Origin: a gamma proteobacterium symbiont of Stewartia floridana
Lineage (GTDB): Bacteria; Pseudomonadota; Gammaproteobacteria; Chromatiales; Chromatiaceae
Length of the DNA: 64,000 nt
Reading direction: 5' to 3'
NCBI GenBank assembly: GCA_003676145.1
Contig: NAUB01000028.1
Location: 62,001 to 126,000, forward strand
In this document: piece after piece, positions 18,742-28,386 of the stretch
How positions within the stretch are numbered: the stretch's first letter is position 1
How the letters are laid out: the number at the start of each line of letters is the position of its first letter
Notes under the pieces: generated by a model
Database searches by the model: none
Seen by the model: the letters and a program-made list of their open reading frames with translations, nothing else
What the model was told of the DNA's origin: nothing
Program-made: the position numbers and the translations under genes

Positions 18742-21294
18742 ATGGCTGGCATAACAAGAAAGCAGGTTTTTTCACTTCCTAAACCCGATTTCATCTGCAA
18801 AGGTTTGTCGGAGGAAGCGCTGCTTGAATATGAGCAGGCGTTGATTCGGGTGCTCTTCACAGCCTGTGTGGTTGTCTATTTCCTGATCCATAAATTTATC
18901 GATGCTGAGCCCGGGTTGTACAATACGGCTTTCTATCTGGCGTCTGTCTACCTGTTGTTCTCAATAGGCGTCGTATTCTCATTTATTTTCTATAAAGAAG
19001 AATCAAAGATAAGAAAATCGATCACCATGCTGGGTGATCATGGTGCAACCTGTTTGGCCATGTTCCGGGCAGGCGAGGCCGGTGCACCGCTCTTCACCGT
19101 CATACTCTGGATCACGGTAGGCTATGGTGCCCGATACGGTATGAAGTATCTCTACCTGGGGATGCTGTTCTCTGTATTGGGGCTGTTGATACTGATCAAT
19201 ACGAGTGAGTTCTGGTTGCAGCATCCCATCATCGGCTATGGGATGATTGTTACAAATATCATTATTTCAGGTTTCGTTTCCCGTCTGTTGATGCAGTTGT
19301 CGGTCGCAAAGGCAAAAGCGGAACAGGCTGATGAGGCGAAGGGACGATTTCTCGCCAACATGAGTCATGAGATGAGAACCCCGCTGTCAGGCATCATCGG
19401 GATTTCAAATCTGCTGCAGAAAGAGAAACTGCCGAAAAGCGCCAGTGCGTCAGTCATGACGATCAATCAATCCGCCAACCATCTGTTGCAATTGATCGAT
19501 GATATCCTCAATTTCTCCAGAATTGAGTCGGGAATACTTCATGTAAACAAAGCGCCATTTGACGTGTACGAAGCGATTCACACCGTCAGTGATACGTTGA
19601 TGCCGGTGGCCAAGGACAAGGGGCTCGGTTTTCATGTGTTTATCTCAACCGATGTGCCTGTCAATCTGATTGGAGATGCCAACCGACTGAAGCAGATATT
19701 GATCAATCTTTGCGGTAATGCGATCAAGTTTACAAAACATGGATATGTCGAGATAAAAGTCAACGCGCTCTCCGTGGATGAACGGGAAGCTTTCCTGAGA
19801 TTTGAGATTATCGATACAGGCATCGGCATACCCAGCAAGGCGTTGCCCCATGTTTTTGATCGATTCAATCAGGTCGATGATTCCATCACCCGTCAATATG
19901 GTGGTTCCGGTCTTGGTACGACGATATCCAAAGAGCTGGTTGAACTGATGAGCGGGCAGATTCATGTGCAGAGTGATTTTGGTAAAGGCAGTCGTTTCTA
20001 TTTCGATATTCCGTTGCCCGTCGTGGACACTCCGGTCAAGCAGGAGTTCTCCGACATAAAATGTCTGATCTACGCGGAAAATGAATCCCTGACAAAGCGA
20101 ATCGAACATTTCACCTCACGTTGGGGTATGAATGTATTGTCCACATCGGATCTGCACAACATCTGTCCACTACTGGTGGAGAATGAGTTTGAGGGCAGTG
20201 GATTACCAATTCTGCTGGTGGATGGTTTGTCAGTCGAAGGTGAGCTTGGGGATTTTCTGAAATATGTCAGGTTTGGTGTTTCGCAGGATGTGGATATCGT
20301 TCTGGTCGATCTTCAGGAGCAAAGGTCAAACTACGAAGATGTGGTGACCTCGATCGTAACCGATCTCTCCACACCAAGGCAGCTCTTCAATGCACTTCAT
20401 GCGGTTAACCGAAAAGTCGATTTTCCTTCAGGCATCATCAACATCAGTGAAGCTAAAAAGGAGCACTTCAAAAAACTCAATGTGCTGATAGCGGAAGATT
20501 CCCGTGTAAACAGAATGATACTGGAGGAGATGCTGAAAGCTCATCACATGAATGTGGTTTCCGCCGAGGATGGAGATGAAGCACTGGATTTGTTCGAGCA
20601 GCACGACTTTGATCTGGCCATCGTCGACATGCAGATGCCGAATGTGGGTGGGCTGGATGTGATCAGGGAATACAATGCCATTAACGGCTTATTCCATAAG
20701 ATCCCATTCATTGTGCTTACCGCCAACGTGACGACAAATGCCCGTAAAGAGTGTGAGCGTGCGGGTGCTGCAGCGTATATGAAGAAGCCTGTTGACGAAG
20801 CTGAGTTGCTGAAAGTGATCTACCAATACACAGGATCTGAAGCCGACAAGTTTACTGATAAGCTTTTCATTTCCACCGGTAGCGGTGACAGCCGAAATAT
20901 CGATGGAGCTGACGACGGAGTTTTGAACCCTCAGGTGCTTGATAAGCTAAAGCGCCTTGGCTCAAAAGAGGGTGTCTTCGAGGCATTCATCACCAGCTAT
21001 CTGAGTGACCTGAGCACGTCGCTGGAACTGATACAGCAAGCGATTGACGCTAACGATTACAATCGCTATCACGATGAGTCTCACGCAATCAAGGGAGCTT
21101 CGGCAAACATCGGCGCCAACGAAGTCTTCACTATCGCCAAAAAAACCAATGACGATTCCAAAAAAGAGTTCGATCAATTCGGAAAAGAGCGCTATCAGGA
21201 GCTGGTAAATGTCACCTCAAGAGTGGAGAGGGCTCTCAGAGAAGTTCTAGTCAAACACAATTCCTCAGATGCCGAGAGCATTCTAAAGCAGTAA
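18742..21294 (+). CDS. rpfC: RpfC-like hybrid histidine kinase (DSF sensor)
   Basis: An 850-residue hybrid sensor kinase. Five or so membrane helices span residues 35-185 and include the [13 protein letters not shown] loop seen in RpfC-type sensors. HisKA carries the H-box [15 protein letters not shown] with His209. A HATPase domain with DTGIGIP and [14 protein letters not shown] comes next, then a degenerate receiver-like stretch, a REC domain with Asp629 in AIVDMQMP, and an Hpt domain with His781 in SHAIKGASA. In Xanthomonas RpfC binds DSF and signals to RpfG. No rpfG is adjacent here. It is divergent from rpfF across 292 bp. Confidence 0.85.
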   Translation: MAGITRKQVFSLPKPDFICKGLSEEALLEYEQALIRVLFTACVVVYFLIHKFIDAEPGLYNTAFYLASVYLLFSIGVVFSFIFYKEESKIRKSITMLGDHGATCLAMFRAGEAGAPLFTVILWITVGYGARYGMKYLYLGMLFSVLGLLILINTSEFWLQHPIIGYGMIVTNIIISGFVSRLLMQLSVAKAKAEQADEAKGRFLANMSHEMRTPLSGIIGISNLLQKEKLPKSASASVMTINQSANHLLQLIDDILNFSRIESGILHVNKAPFDVYEAIHTVSDTLMPVAKDKGLGFHVFISTDVPVNLIGDANRLKQILINLCGNAIKFTKHGYVEIKVNALSVDEREAFLRFEIIDTGIGIPSKALPHVFDRFNQVDDSITRQYGGSGLGTTISKELVELMSGQIHVQSDFGKGSRFYFDIPLPVVDTPVKQEFSDIKCLIYAENESLTKRIEHFTSRWGMNVLSTSDLHNICPLLVENEFEGSGLPILLVDGLSVEGELGDFLKYVRFGVSQDVDIVLVDLQEQRSNYEDVVTSIVTDLSTPRQLFNALHAVNRKVDFPSGIINISEAKKEHFKKLNVLIAEDSRVNRMILEEMLKAHHMNVVSAEDGDEALDLFEQHDFDLAIVDMQMPNVGGLDVIREYNAINGLFHKIPFIVLTANVTTNARKECERAGAAAYMKKPVDEAELLKVIYQYTGSEADKFTDKLFISTGSGDSRNIDGADDGVLNPQVLDKLKRLGSKEGVFEAFITSYLSDLSTSLELIQQAIDANDYNRYHDESHAIKGASANIGANEVFTIAKKTNDDSKKEFDQFGKERYQELVNVTSRVERALREVLVKHNSSDAESILKQ

Positions 21295-21402
21295 TTTATC
21301 GCACATCGATTATTCGGTAGAATGGCCCGTTTTTCGCCCCTCCCTGTGGGGGAAATCTCCGGTCTGCTAGAAAATTAGCTGCAAAGTTAGGAATTTATCG
21401 CT

Positions 21403-22989
21403 ATGGCTGATAGCAATTTATCCAATGAAATCAACAAGAGACGTACGTTTGCTATCATATCGCACCCGGATGCCGGTAAGACCACGCTAACTGAAAAACT
21501 GCTGCTTTTCGGCGGTGCGATTCAGATGGCTGGCACGGTAAAAGGACGCAAGGCCGCCCGCCATGCCACCTCCGACTGGATGGAGATGGAGAAAGAGCGT
21601 GGGATCTCGGTCACCTCATCGGTGATGCAGTTTCCCTTCGGTGAAGAGATTGTCAATCTGCTCGATACCCCAGGCCATGAGGACTTCTCAGAGGACACCT
21701 ATCGTACCCTGACAGCGGTGGATTCCGCTCTGATGGTGATCGACGTGGCAAAAGGCGTGGAAGCACGCACCATCAAGCTGATGGAGGTCTGCCGACTGCG
21801 TGATACGCCGATTCTGACCTTTGTCAACAAACTCGACCGTGAGGGACGGGATCCTCTGGAGATACTCGACGAGATCGAGGAGGTACTGAAGATCAAATGC
21901 GCGCCGGTCTCCTGGCCGATCGGCATGGGAAAACGTCTCAAGGGGGTCTATGACCTGCGTACGGATACGACGCACCTGTTCAGTGCCACCCACGGGGGCA
22001 AGATTCAGGTTGGTGAGGTGATTCAGGGTATCGACAGTCCCAAGCTGGATGAGCTGATCGGTCACCAGGCTGAGGAGCTGCGTGAAGAGATCGAGCTGGT
22101 GCGCGGGGCAAGCCATGAACTCGATCTGGAAGCGTATGCCAAGGGTGAGCTGACACCGGTGTTTTTTGGTTCGGCAATCAATAACTTCGGGGTCAGAGAG
22201 CTGCTTGAGGCCTTTGTCGAGTATGCCCCGGGCCCCTTGTCCCGCAATACCCAACAGCGTCTGGTGGAGCCGGCGGAGAAAAAATTCAGCGGCTTCGTGT
22301 TTAAGATTCAGGCCAATATGGACCCGCAACACCGGGACAGGGTCGCCTTTCTGCGGGTCTGTTCAGGCTCTTACCGCAAAGGCATGAAGATGCGTCATGT
22401 CAGGCTCGGCAAGACCGTGCAGATCAGCAATGCGATCACCTTTCAGGCCGATGAGCGACGCCATGTGGAGGAGGCCTGGCCGGGCGATATCATCGGCCTG
22501 CACAACCATGGGACGATCCAGATCGGTGATACCTTCACCGAAGGCGAAGAGCTGAAATATGAAGGTATTCCCTACTTCGCGCCGGAACTCTTTCGCCGGG
22601 TGGTATTGAAGGATCCCCTCAAACAGAAGGCCCTGCTGAAAGGGGTATTGCAACTCTGTGAGGAGGGGGCAACCCAGGTTTTCCGTCCGCTGAAAAACAA
22701 CGATCTGATCCTTGGTGCGGTAGGTGTACTGCAGTTTGATGTGGCTGTCGAACGGCTCAAACACGAGTACAAGGTCGAAGCGATCGTCGAGGCGGTGAAT
22801 GTGGCCACCACCCGATGGATCGAGTGCGACGATGAGAAGATGCTCGAACAGTTCAAGCAGAAGAACCACGACAACCTGGCGTTGGACGGGGATGAGCAGC
22901 TGGTCTATCTGGCACCCACCCGGGTCAATCTGGATCTGGCCACAGAGCGTTGGCCGGAGGTGAGATTCATGTCGACCCGGGAGCTTTGA
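21403..22989 (+). CDS. prfC: Peptide chain release factor 3
   Basis: A 528-residue translational GTPase that recycles RF1/RF2 from the ribosome after termination. The G1 motif [16 protein letters not shown] starts near residue 20. The RF3 signature [25 protein letters not shown], the [17 protein letters not shown]3 region and [10 protein letters not shown] (G4) are all intact. Length matches E. coli RF3. It is followed 17 bp later by an inverted-repeat element. Confidence 0.97.
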   Translation: MADSNLSNEINKRRTFAIISHPDAGKTTLTEKLLLFGGAIQMAGTVKGRKAARHATSDWMEMEKERGISVTSSVMQFPFGEEIVNLLDTPGHEDFSEDTYRTLTAVDSALMVIDVAKGVEARTIKLMEVCRLRDTPILTFVNKLDREGRDPLEILDEIEEVLKIKCAPVSWPIGMGKRLKGVYDLRTDTTHLFSATHGGKIQVGEVIQGIDSPKLDELIGHQAEELREEIELVRGASHELDLEAYAKGELTPVFFGSAINNFGVRELLEAFVEYAPGPLSRNTQQRLVEPAEKKFSGFVFKIQANMDPQHRDRVAFLRVCSGSYRKGMKMRHVRLGKTVQISNAITFQADERRHVEEAWPGDIIGLHNHGTIQIGDTFTEGEELKYEGIPYFAPELFRRVVLKDPLKQKALLKGVLQLCEEGATQVFRPLKNNDLILGAVGVLQFDVAVERLKHEYKVEAIVEAVNVATTRWIECDDEKMLEQFKQKNHDNLALDGDEQLVYLAPTRVNLDLATERWPEVRFMSTREL

Positions 22990-23006
22990 TTTCTGAAGAG
23001 TGAAAG

Positions 23007-23206
23007 GTCCGCGAATGAATGCGTAAAAACGCAAATGGGTTTGTTGTTATCCGCTTCTTCACTGTTTCGCTTTTGGCCTGTATGGAAATCACTAAGTTTC
23101 ATGTGACGAATAGGGCTGGCGAGCGATAGCGTGAGCATGGCTCCGGACTGCTCTGCAGTCGCTGGCAATTAATGATATTTGCGTTTATTCGCGTTCATTA
23201 GCGGAC
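23007..23206. repeat. Inverted-repeat element A, about 200 bp
   Basis: The arms 23007-23036 and 23177-23206 are inverted copies of each other with 26 of 30 matches. The right arm is made of the units GCGTTTATTC and GCGTTCATTA followed by GCGGAC. The interior of 140 bp shows no gene. The element starts 17 bp after the prfC stop and could be a mobile miniature element or a 3'-UTR hairpin. Related copies are at 25201-25410 and 52349-52453, with a solo arm at 54050-54075. Confidence 0.75.
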
Positions 23207-23315
23207 TAAAAATCCCGAATCAATTCGTGGGTTAGATGCATTGAAAATCGATTCCACTACACCATACTTATGGTATAGGGCGCGTATTTCTCGTCCCTGA
23301 GAGAGGAGGTAGTCA

Positions 23316-23525
23316 ATGTTTCTAATGCAGAAAAACAGTGAAAGATTGGTTGAAGTGCTTAGCCTGACTGACCTGTTCAACCCTAATCACAGTGAAATCG
23401 TCGGACGCTTTCATGCTGGTGAAGAGATGCAGGATGCAGAGAAATTCATAAAAGCACAGATGCAGTTTCCATCTGGGGAGCCGCTGCCTCAGTGTTGGCT
23501 GGATGCGGGCTACCGGCACCATTAG
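23316..23525 (+). CDS. Small conserved protein, often mislabelled acetyltransferase
   Basis: A 69-residue protein with an excellent GAGGAGG ribosome site six bases before ATG 23316. The sequence (LVEVLSLTDLFNPNHSEIVGRFHAGEEMQ, FPSGEPLPQCWLD) matches a family of small proteins that databases often call acetyltransferase. It is far too short for a GNAT domain. Its function is unknown. It lies alone between the prfC repeat element and glgC. Confidence 0.72.
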   Translation: MFLMQKNSERLVEVLSLTDLFNPNHSEIVGRFHAGEEMQDAEKFIKAQMQFPSGEPLPQCWLDAGYRHH

Positions 23526-23976
23526 AGGGAGTGATCTGAAGTTTCAGGCCGGCTCGATACTCCTGGTATCGGATAACGCTGGGGTTATCTGAGGGGGTCT
23601 GTCGGCCCAGTCTGGCCTGAAAATTGACGCCCCATCCCTGTGCACAATCCTGCCTGATCTCATTCAACCGATTCATCTTGGTGCGCACAGTCAACAGGCT
23701 GGAGAGAGCTTGTGCGCCAAAACAGGCTCTATCCATCATCATCAGTTGACGCTTGGACGATAACCCCTCATTCTGGGAATCCCTAACGCTTTGATCTGAC
23801 AGCAACACTACCCAACAAGGTTGACGACTGTTTGGGGATCTCATACCTCGCGGGGTGCGAAAGCTGGCGATTCGCCTGCCAGGTCGATCAAGCCATCCGG
23901 GCCTGGTTCGGACAGAGTGGGACTGTTTTTTGCTTGAGTGTTATTCAATAGAGAAATAACAACACGGAGCGATCTG
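23526..23976 (+). other. Intergenic region before glgC
   Basis: A 451-bp stretch. A 132-residue minus-strand open frame overlaps it and the small gene's 3' end, but it has no ribosome site or recognisable domain and is not accepted. The last 40 bp hold the glgC ribosome site (CGGAGCG at 23965-23971). Confidence 0.5.
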
Positions 23977-25194
23977 ATGCTTGATAAAACCTTGACCGTC
24001 ATTCTTGCGGGAGGCCATGGCTCCCGTCTGAAGCCACTGACACTGGAGAGAACCAAACCGGCAGTACCATTCGGCGGTCAGTACCGGATCATCGATTTTA
24101 CCCTGGTGAACTGTCTCCATTCAGGTCTCAGGCGGGTGCTTGTATTGACTCAATACAAATCCCACTCACTGCAGAAACATCTCAGAGATGGCTGGTCACT
24201 GTTCAATCCTGAGCTGGGGGAGTACATCACGGCGGTGCCGCCGCAGATGCGAACCGGTGGCAGCTGGTATGACGGAACGGCGGATGCGGTCTATCAGAAC
24301 CTCTACATGTTGAAGCGAAGTGGTGCGGAGCGGGTGCTGATCCTCTCCGGGGACCATATCTACCGCATGGACTATGCGCCTTTGTTGGCGTTTCATGAAG
24401 AACACAGTTCCGGTGTGACGCTGGCCAGTATGGAGGTTCCCCTCAGCGAGGCGGGCCAGTTCGGTGTGATGGAGGTGGATGAGCAGGGTCGGGTGACCTC
24501 TTTCGAAGAGAAACCGGAACAGCCAAACCCCTGTCAACCGGGAGGCGAAAACGCATTGGTCTCAATGGGCATCTATGTGTTCTCCCTGGATCGGCTGATT
24601 TCGATCCTTGAGGAGGACCACCAGCGGTCCGATTCCGGGCACGATTTCGGCTATGACGTTCTGCCGAAACTGTTCGCCGAGAATGGGGTTTATGCCTATC
24701 GTTTTGGTGGCGAGGCGGGGCGTGTCAGTCGTGATCGCTATTGGCGCGATGTGGGTACCCTGGACAGTTACTATGAGGCGAATATGCAGCTGCTCGACCC
24801 TCAGCCCGCACTGAATCTCTATCAGCCTGAGTGGCCGATCCGAACCCACCATTCACAATATCCTCCGGCACGTACGGTACCCGGCATATCCGGCAGCGAA
24901 GGGATTTTTATCAATTCGATCGTTGCCAACGGGGTATTGATCGTCGGTGGCAGTGTGCAGCACTCGATTCTGTTCCCCAACGTGCGCATCGGAGACGAAG
25001 CGGTGATTCACAACTCGATCCTGTTTGAAGGGGTGGAGGTTGGTGACGGAGCGGAATTGGATAACTGCATCGTCGACAAGGGGGTTGTCATTCCGCCGGG
25101 TGAGCGCATCGGCTTCGACAAGAGTCTGGATGCCGAGCGTTTCTCGATCTCCGATAAAGGCATTGTGGTGGTGCCGAAGGGTTATCAGTTTTAG
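23977..25194 (+). CDS. glgC: Glucose-1-phosphate adenylyltransferase
   Basis: A 405-residue enzyme making ADP-glucose, the glucosyl donor for glycogen. The nucleotidyltransferase opening ILAGGHGSRLKPLTLERTKPAVPFGG is complete, with YDGTADAVYQN near residue 100 and the FEEKP/GIYVF motifs following. The C-terminal left-handed beta-helix is indicated by repeated hexapeptides (VRIGDEAVIHNSILFEGVEVGDGAELDNCIV). The in-frame start at 23938 is upstream of the ribosome site and is rejected. No other glg gene is nearby. Confidence 0.95.
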   Translation: MLDKTLTVILAGGHGSRLKPLTLERTKPAVPFGGQYRIIDFTLVNCLHSGLRRVLVLTQYKSHSLQKHLRDGWSLFNPELGEYITAVPPQMRTGGSWYDGTADAVYQNLYMLKRSGAERVLILSGDHIYRMDYAPLLAFHEEHSSGVTLASMEVPLSEAGQFGVMEVDEQGRVTSFEEKPEQPNPCQPGGENALVSMGIYVFSLDRLISILEEDHQRSDSGHDFGYDVLPKLFAENGVYAYRFGGEAGRVSRDRYWRDVGTLDSYYEANMQLLDPQPALNLYQPEWPIRTHHSQYPPARTVPGISGSEGIFINSIVANGVLIVGGSVQHSILFPNVRIGDEAVIHNSILFEGVEVGDGAELDNCIVDKGVVIPPGERIGFDKSLDAERFSISDKGIVVVPKGYQF

Positions 25195-25200
25195 ATTGTC

Positions 25201-25410
25201 AGTCCGCTAATTAACGCAAATGGATTGTTGATAGTGAACGTTGCACTGAGTCGCCGGGTTCGTGTTTTGCAGAGTTTAATCGATCACCAGGAGCATGGCC
25301 GTACAAAAGGGTTTAACAGGTTGAAATTCTGTTGATCGTTTTAACCTGGGAGCTTCTGCACCTGTTCGTAGTAAATACCATTTGCGTTAATTCGCGTTCA
25401 TTTGCGGACT
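25201..25410. repeat. Inverted-repeat element B, about 210 bp
   Basis: Left arm 25201-25223 and right arm 25378-25410 are inverted copies. The right arm has one extra 10-bp unit (CGCGTTCATT) that the left lacks; otherwise the arms match at all but one base. It begins 6 bp after the glgC stop. The interior resembles that of element A in length but not visibly in sequence. Confidence 0.72.
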
Positions 25411-25421
25411 CAATAAACCAC

Positions 25422-26408
25422 CTATACCTCAACCAGTGTGCGCCCGAAGATCTCGCCGGAGAGCATGCGCTCGAAGGTGTCAGGTAACTGCTCCAGGTTG
25501 ACTTTCTGTTGCACGATATCATCCAGGTGTCTGGGTTTCAGATCGGTCGCCAGGCGCTGCCATATCTCTGTGCGGACCGGGTATGGGCAGCCCGCGGAAT
25601 CGATGCCGAGCAGACTGACACCCCTGAGGATGAAGGGCATTACCGTGGTATTCAGCTCATGGCCACCGGCCAGGCCGATCGAGGCGATACTGCCCCAGGG
25701 TCTGATCTTGCAGGCGATGCTGGAGAGCATGGCGCCACCTACATTATCCACAGCGCCACCCCAATGAGTCCGTTCCAGGGCATGGTGGGCAGGGGGGATC
25801 TTGTCCCGCCCCAGTACCTCCTGGGCGCCTAGATGTTCCAGATAGCTCTGTTGCTCCTGTTTGCCGGTGACCGCATGAACTTCAAAGCCCTCGCCGTCGA
25901 AGATGTTGACTGCGATAGAGCCAACCCCGCCAGTTGCACCGGTCACCAGTATGGGCCCCATATCGGGTTGCTGGCCATTGACCTCCATGCGATGCAGTGC
26001 CAGAGCAGCGGTAAAGCCAGCGGTACCCAACGCCATCGATTGTTCCAGAGTGAGGCCGTCCGGTAGCGGGATCACCCAATCCGCCGGCACTCTGAGATAC
26101 TCCGCGTAGCCGCCATCTGCCGTGGCTGACATCTCGTAGCCGGTGACGATCACCGAATCCCCCTCTTTGAAACGCCGGTCATTACTCTGCGCCACTTCGC
26201 CGGCGGCATCGATTCCTCCGGTCAGCGGGAAGTGTCTGAGGATCTTGCCTCTGCCGGTGCCTGCCAGGGCATCTTTATAATTGATGCTGGAGTAGCGTAC
26301 TCTGATCAACACCTCGCCTTTTTCCGGCGCATCCAGTGCCAGTTCTTCGATACCGGCAGAGTGCTCAGAGTTTTTAAAGTTTATCCGGAACGCTCGATAT
26401 GAGTTCAT
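25422..26408 (-). CDS. acuI: YhdH/AcuI family acrylyl-CoA reductase
   Basis: A 328-residue zinc-independent medium-chain dehydrogenase/reductase. Motifs include VRYSSINYKDALAGTGRGKI, FPLTGGIDAAGEV and the NADPH-binding GATGGVGSIAVNIF near residue 155. AcuI (YhdH) reduces acrylyl-CoA to propionyl-CoA, detoxifying acrylate from DMSP breakdown or other sources. ATG 26408 lies 5 bp after the fumarase stop and has GGAG before it, so the longer frame to 26456 is not used. It is the second gene of a fumarase-acuI unit. Confidence 0.9.
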   Translation of the reverse strand: MNSYRAFRINFKNSEHSAGIEELALDAPEKGEVLIRVRYSSINYKDALAGTGRGKILRHFPLTGGIDAAGEVAQSNDRRFKEGDSVIVTGYEMSATADGGYAEYLRVPADWVIPLPDGLTLEQSMALGTAGFTAALALHRMEVNGQQPDMGPILVTGATGGVGSIAVNIFDGEGFEVHAVTGKQEQQSYLEHLGAQEVLGRDKIPPAHHALERTHWGGAVDNVGGAMLSSIACKIRPWGSIASIGLAGGHELNTTVMPFILRGVSLLGIDSAGCPYPVRTEIWQRLATDLKPRHLDDIVQQKVNLEQLPDTFERMLSGEIFGRTLVEV

Positions 26409-26413
26409 GATGA

Positions 26414-27937
26414 CTACTCCACGACGACTGGTATTTTGCCGATCCTGTCCCGCCACTCGGCAGGGCCTGTCTGGTGAACGGAAACCCCTTGGCTGTCGAC
26501 TGCCACGGTAACCGGGAAGTCCACTACTTCAAACTCCCGGATCGCCTCCATGCCCAGATCCTCAAAGGCAAGCACCTTTGAGCTGCGGATCGCCTTGGAG
26601 ACCAGGTAGGCGGCGCCGCCGACGGCCATCAGATAGACTGCTTTGTGTTTTTTGATCGCCTCCAGTGCCGTGGGGCCCCGTTCAGCTTTACCGACCATGC
26701 CAAGCAGCCCGGCCTGGCCGAGCATGGTTTCACTGAACTTGTCCATGCGGGTTGCGGTGGTTGGCCCGGCCGGTCCGACCACCTCATCGCGCACCGGATC
26801 CACCGGCCCGACGTAGTAGATGAAGCGATTGGTGAAGTCCACGTTGTTCGGTAGCGCCTCGCCCTTTTCATACAGGTCGGCAATCCTTTTGTGGGCAGCG
26901 TCGCGTCCGGTCAGCAGCTTACCGTTGAGGAGAATCAATTCACCCGGTTTCCAGCTGGCAATCTCCTCTCTGGTGACTTCATCCAGATTGACCCGTCGTG
27001 CTTCGGGTGAGGCCTCCCAGGTAACCGCTGGCCAGTCACTGGCCTGGGGTGTGGTGAGTTGCGCAGGACCGCTGCCATCCAGGGTGAACTCCACATGCCG
27101 GGTTGCGGCACAGTTGGGTATCATCGCCACCGGTAGCGAGGCGGCATGGGTTGGAAAATCACTGATCTTTACATCCAGAACCGTTGTCAGTCCGCCAAGC
27201 CCCTGTGCCCCGATGCCCAGGGCGTTGACTTTCTCGAACAGCTCCAGGCGCAGTTCATCCTTGCGGTTCTGTGCGCCTCGAGCAACCAGCTCATGGATAT
27301 CGATGGGTTCCATCAGGGCCTCTTTGGCCAGCAGCATGGCTTTTTCCGCACTGCCACCGACGCCGATACCCAGCATGCCCGGGGGACACCATCCGGCACC
27401 CATTTTCGGCAACTCCTCAAGCACCCAGTCCACCAGGGAGCCGGAAGGGTTAAGGACCTTGAAGCGGGATTTGTTTTCCGAACCACCCCCTTTGGCGGCG
27501 ATCTTGATCTCCACTTTGTCGCCCCGTACCAATTCAGTGTGGACGATGGCAGGTGTGTTGTCACCGGTGTTCTTGCGTGCACCGAGAGGATCGTTGACCA
27601 TGGAGAATCTGAGCACATTGTCCGGGTGTGCATAGCCGTGGCGCACCCCTTCGTTGACCATCTCATTAACGCTCATGCTGCTGTCCCAGCTGACATCCAT
27701 GCCGATTTTCAGAAACACCACTACCATGCCGGTGTCCTGACAGACCGGGCGGCGGCCTTCGGCGCACATCCGGGAGTTGACCAGTATCTGGGCCATGGCG
27801 TCCTTGGCCGCCGGGCTCTGCTCTCTCTCCCAGGCCTCTCCCATGGCCTTGAGAAAATCGACTGGGTGATAATAAGAGATGAACTGGATGGCGTCTGCAA
27901 CGCTTTGGATGAAATCATCCTGGCGAATCTGTGTCAT
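26414..27937 (-). CDS. fumA: Fumarate hydratase class I (Fe-S)
   Basis: A 507-residue oxygen-sensitive fumarase that interconverts fumarate and malate in the TCA cycle. The N-terminal part has GRRPVCQDTGMVVVF, whose Cys is one cluster ligand, and the GSENKSRFKVLNPSG region. The C-terminal part has NGKLLTGRDAAHKRI, YYVGPVDPVRDEVVGPAGPTTATRMDKF and VDFPVTVAVDSQGVSVHQTGP. The symbol fumA is used for the class. acuI follows within 5 bp. The 449 bp upstream contain a long palindrome. Confidence 0.94.
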   Translation of the reverse strand: MTQIRQDDFIQSVADAIQFISYYHPVDFLKAMGEAWEREQSPAAKDAMAQILVNSRMCAEGRRPVCQDTGMVVVFLKIGMDVSWDSSMSVNEMVNEGVRHGYAHPDNVLRFSMVNDPLGARKNTGDNTPAIVHTELVRGDKVEIKIAAKGGGSENKSRFKVLNPSGSLVDWVLEELPKMGAGWCPPGMLGIGVGGSAEKAMLLAKEALMEPIDIHELVARGAQNRKDELRLELFEKVNALGIGAQGLGGLTTVLDVKISDFPTHAASLPVAMIPNCAATRHVEFTLDGSGPAQLTTPQASDWPAVTWEASPEARRVNLDEVTREEIASWKPGELILLNGKLLTGRDAAHKRIADLYEKGEALPNNVDFTNRFIYYVGPVDPVRDEVVGPAGPTTATRMDKFSETMLGQAGLLGMVGKAERGPTALEAIKKHKAVYLMAVGGAAYLVSKAIRSSKVLAFEDLGMEAIREFEVVDFPVTVAVDSQGVSVHQTGPAEWRDRIGKIPVVVE

Positions 27938-28052
27938 GGTCTATCCTGTGTTACCCGAATATCAGTAAGAAATATTGTAGTTTTGTTTCTCGTGTCGTGT
28001 TGGATGAAATCGGTGGATCAGGGGGAAATCATCAACACTTTTGTCACTTGTG

Positions 28053-28111
28053 CTAGGGCCTGTTAACACGAATCCAATACGCCCTGCTGGATTCGTGTTA
28101 ACAGGCCCTAG
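28053..28111. repeat. Palindromic element with 24-bp perfect arms
   Basis: The arms 28053-28076 and 28088-28111 are perfect inverted copies over 24 bp, with an 11-bp spacer. The arm begins CTAGGGCCTGTTAACACGAA. Half copies occur at 33574-33597 (24 identical bases) and 50045-50063 (19 identical bases), and a degraded one near 16205. This is a dispersed repeat family of unknown origin. Confidence 0.85.
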
Positions 28112-28330
28112 GTGATTCTGTGAGTATTTCATGAACCGGCTGTTGCTGTAAGGGGTATCTGGCGTCAACGATCTTTGCTTATTGCTCATTGATTATCCCG
28201 GGGAAGGTGGGTATCCGGGATCAGGTTGTTGATGAACGACTTGCCCGGTTCACCTCGTGCCCGGTTTCATTACCATACAATACGCTTGGTGCCTCAAGTG
28301 CAGCCTGCATGACTCTATTTCAGTGAATAG

Positions 28331-28356
28331 GCCAAGGCCTGATGACAGGCCCTGGC
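28331..28356 (-). terminator. Hairpin after sucB, possible terminator
   Basis: GCCAAGGCCT (28331-28340) pairs with AGGCCCTGGC (28347-28356) around a 6-base loop with one mismatch on DNA (G-U in RNA). It lies 30-56 bp past the sucB stop on the minus strand. No T run follows, so termination is uncertain. Confidence 0.45.
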
Positions 28357-28386
28357 TAGCTTGCTCATAACCGGTTTATTCTCGAT

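Larger units (their letters stand above)
27938..28386 (-). other. Intergenic region between sucB and the fumarase gene
   Basis: A 449-bp gap with a long palindromic element at 28053-28111 and a shorter hairpin at 28331-28356. The promoter of the fumarase operon must lie on the 27938 side. No gene was accepted; a 75-residue minus-strand frame runs through the palindrome and is treated as chance. Confidence 0.55.

Noticed and set aside
23446-23844. A 132-residue minus-strand open frame between the small conserved gene and glgC
   Set aside because: It overlaps the 3' end of a better-supported gene, lacks a ribosome site and has no recognisable domain.
27962-28189. A 75-residue minus-strand open frame spanning the long palindrome
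   Set aside because: A coding role is unlikely because the frame runs through a 24-bp perfect inverted repeat that recurs in part elsewhere.
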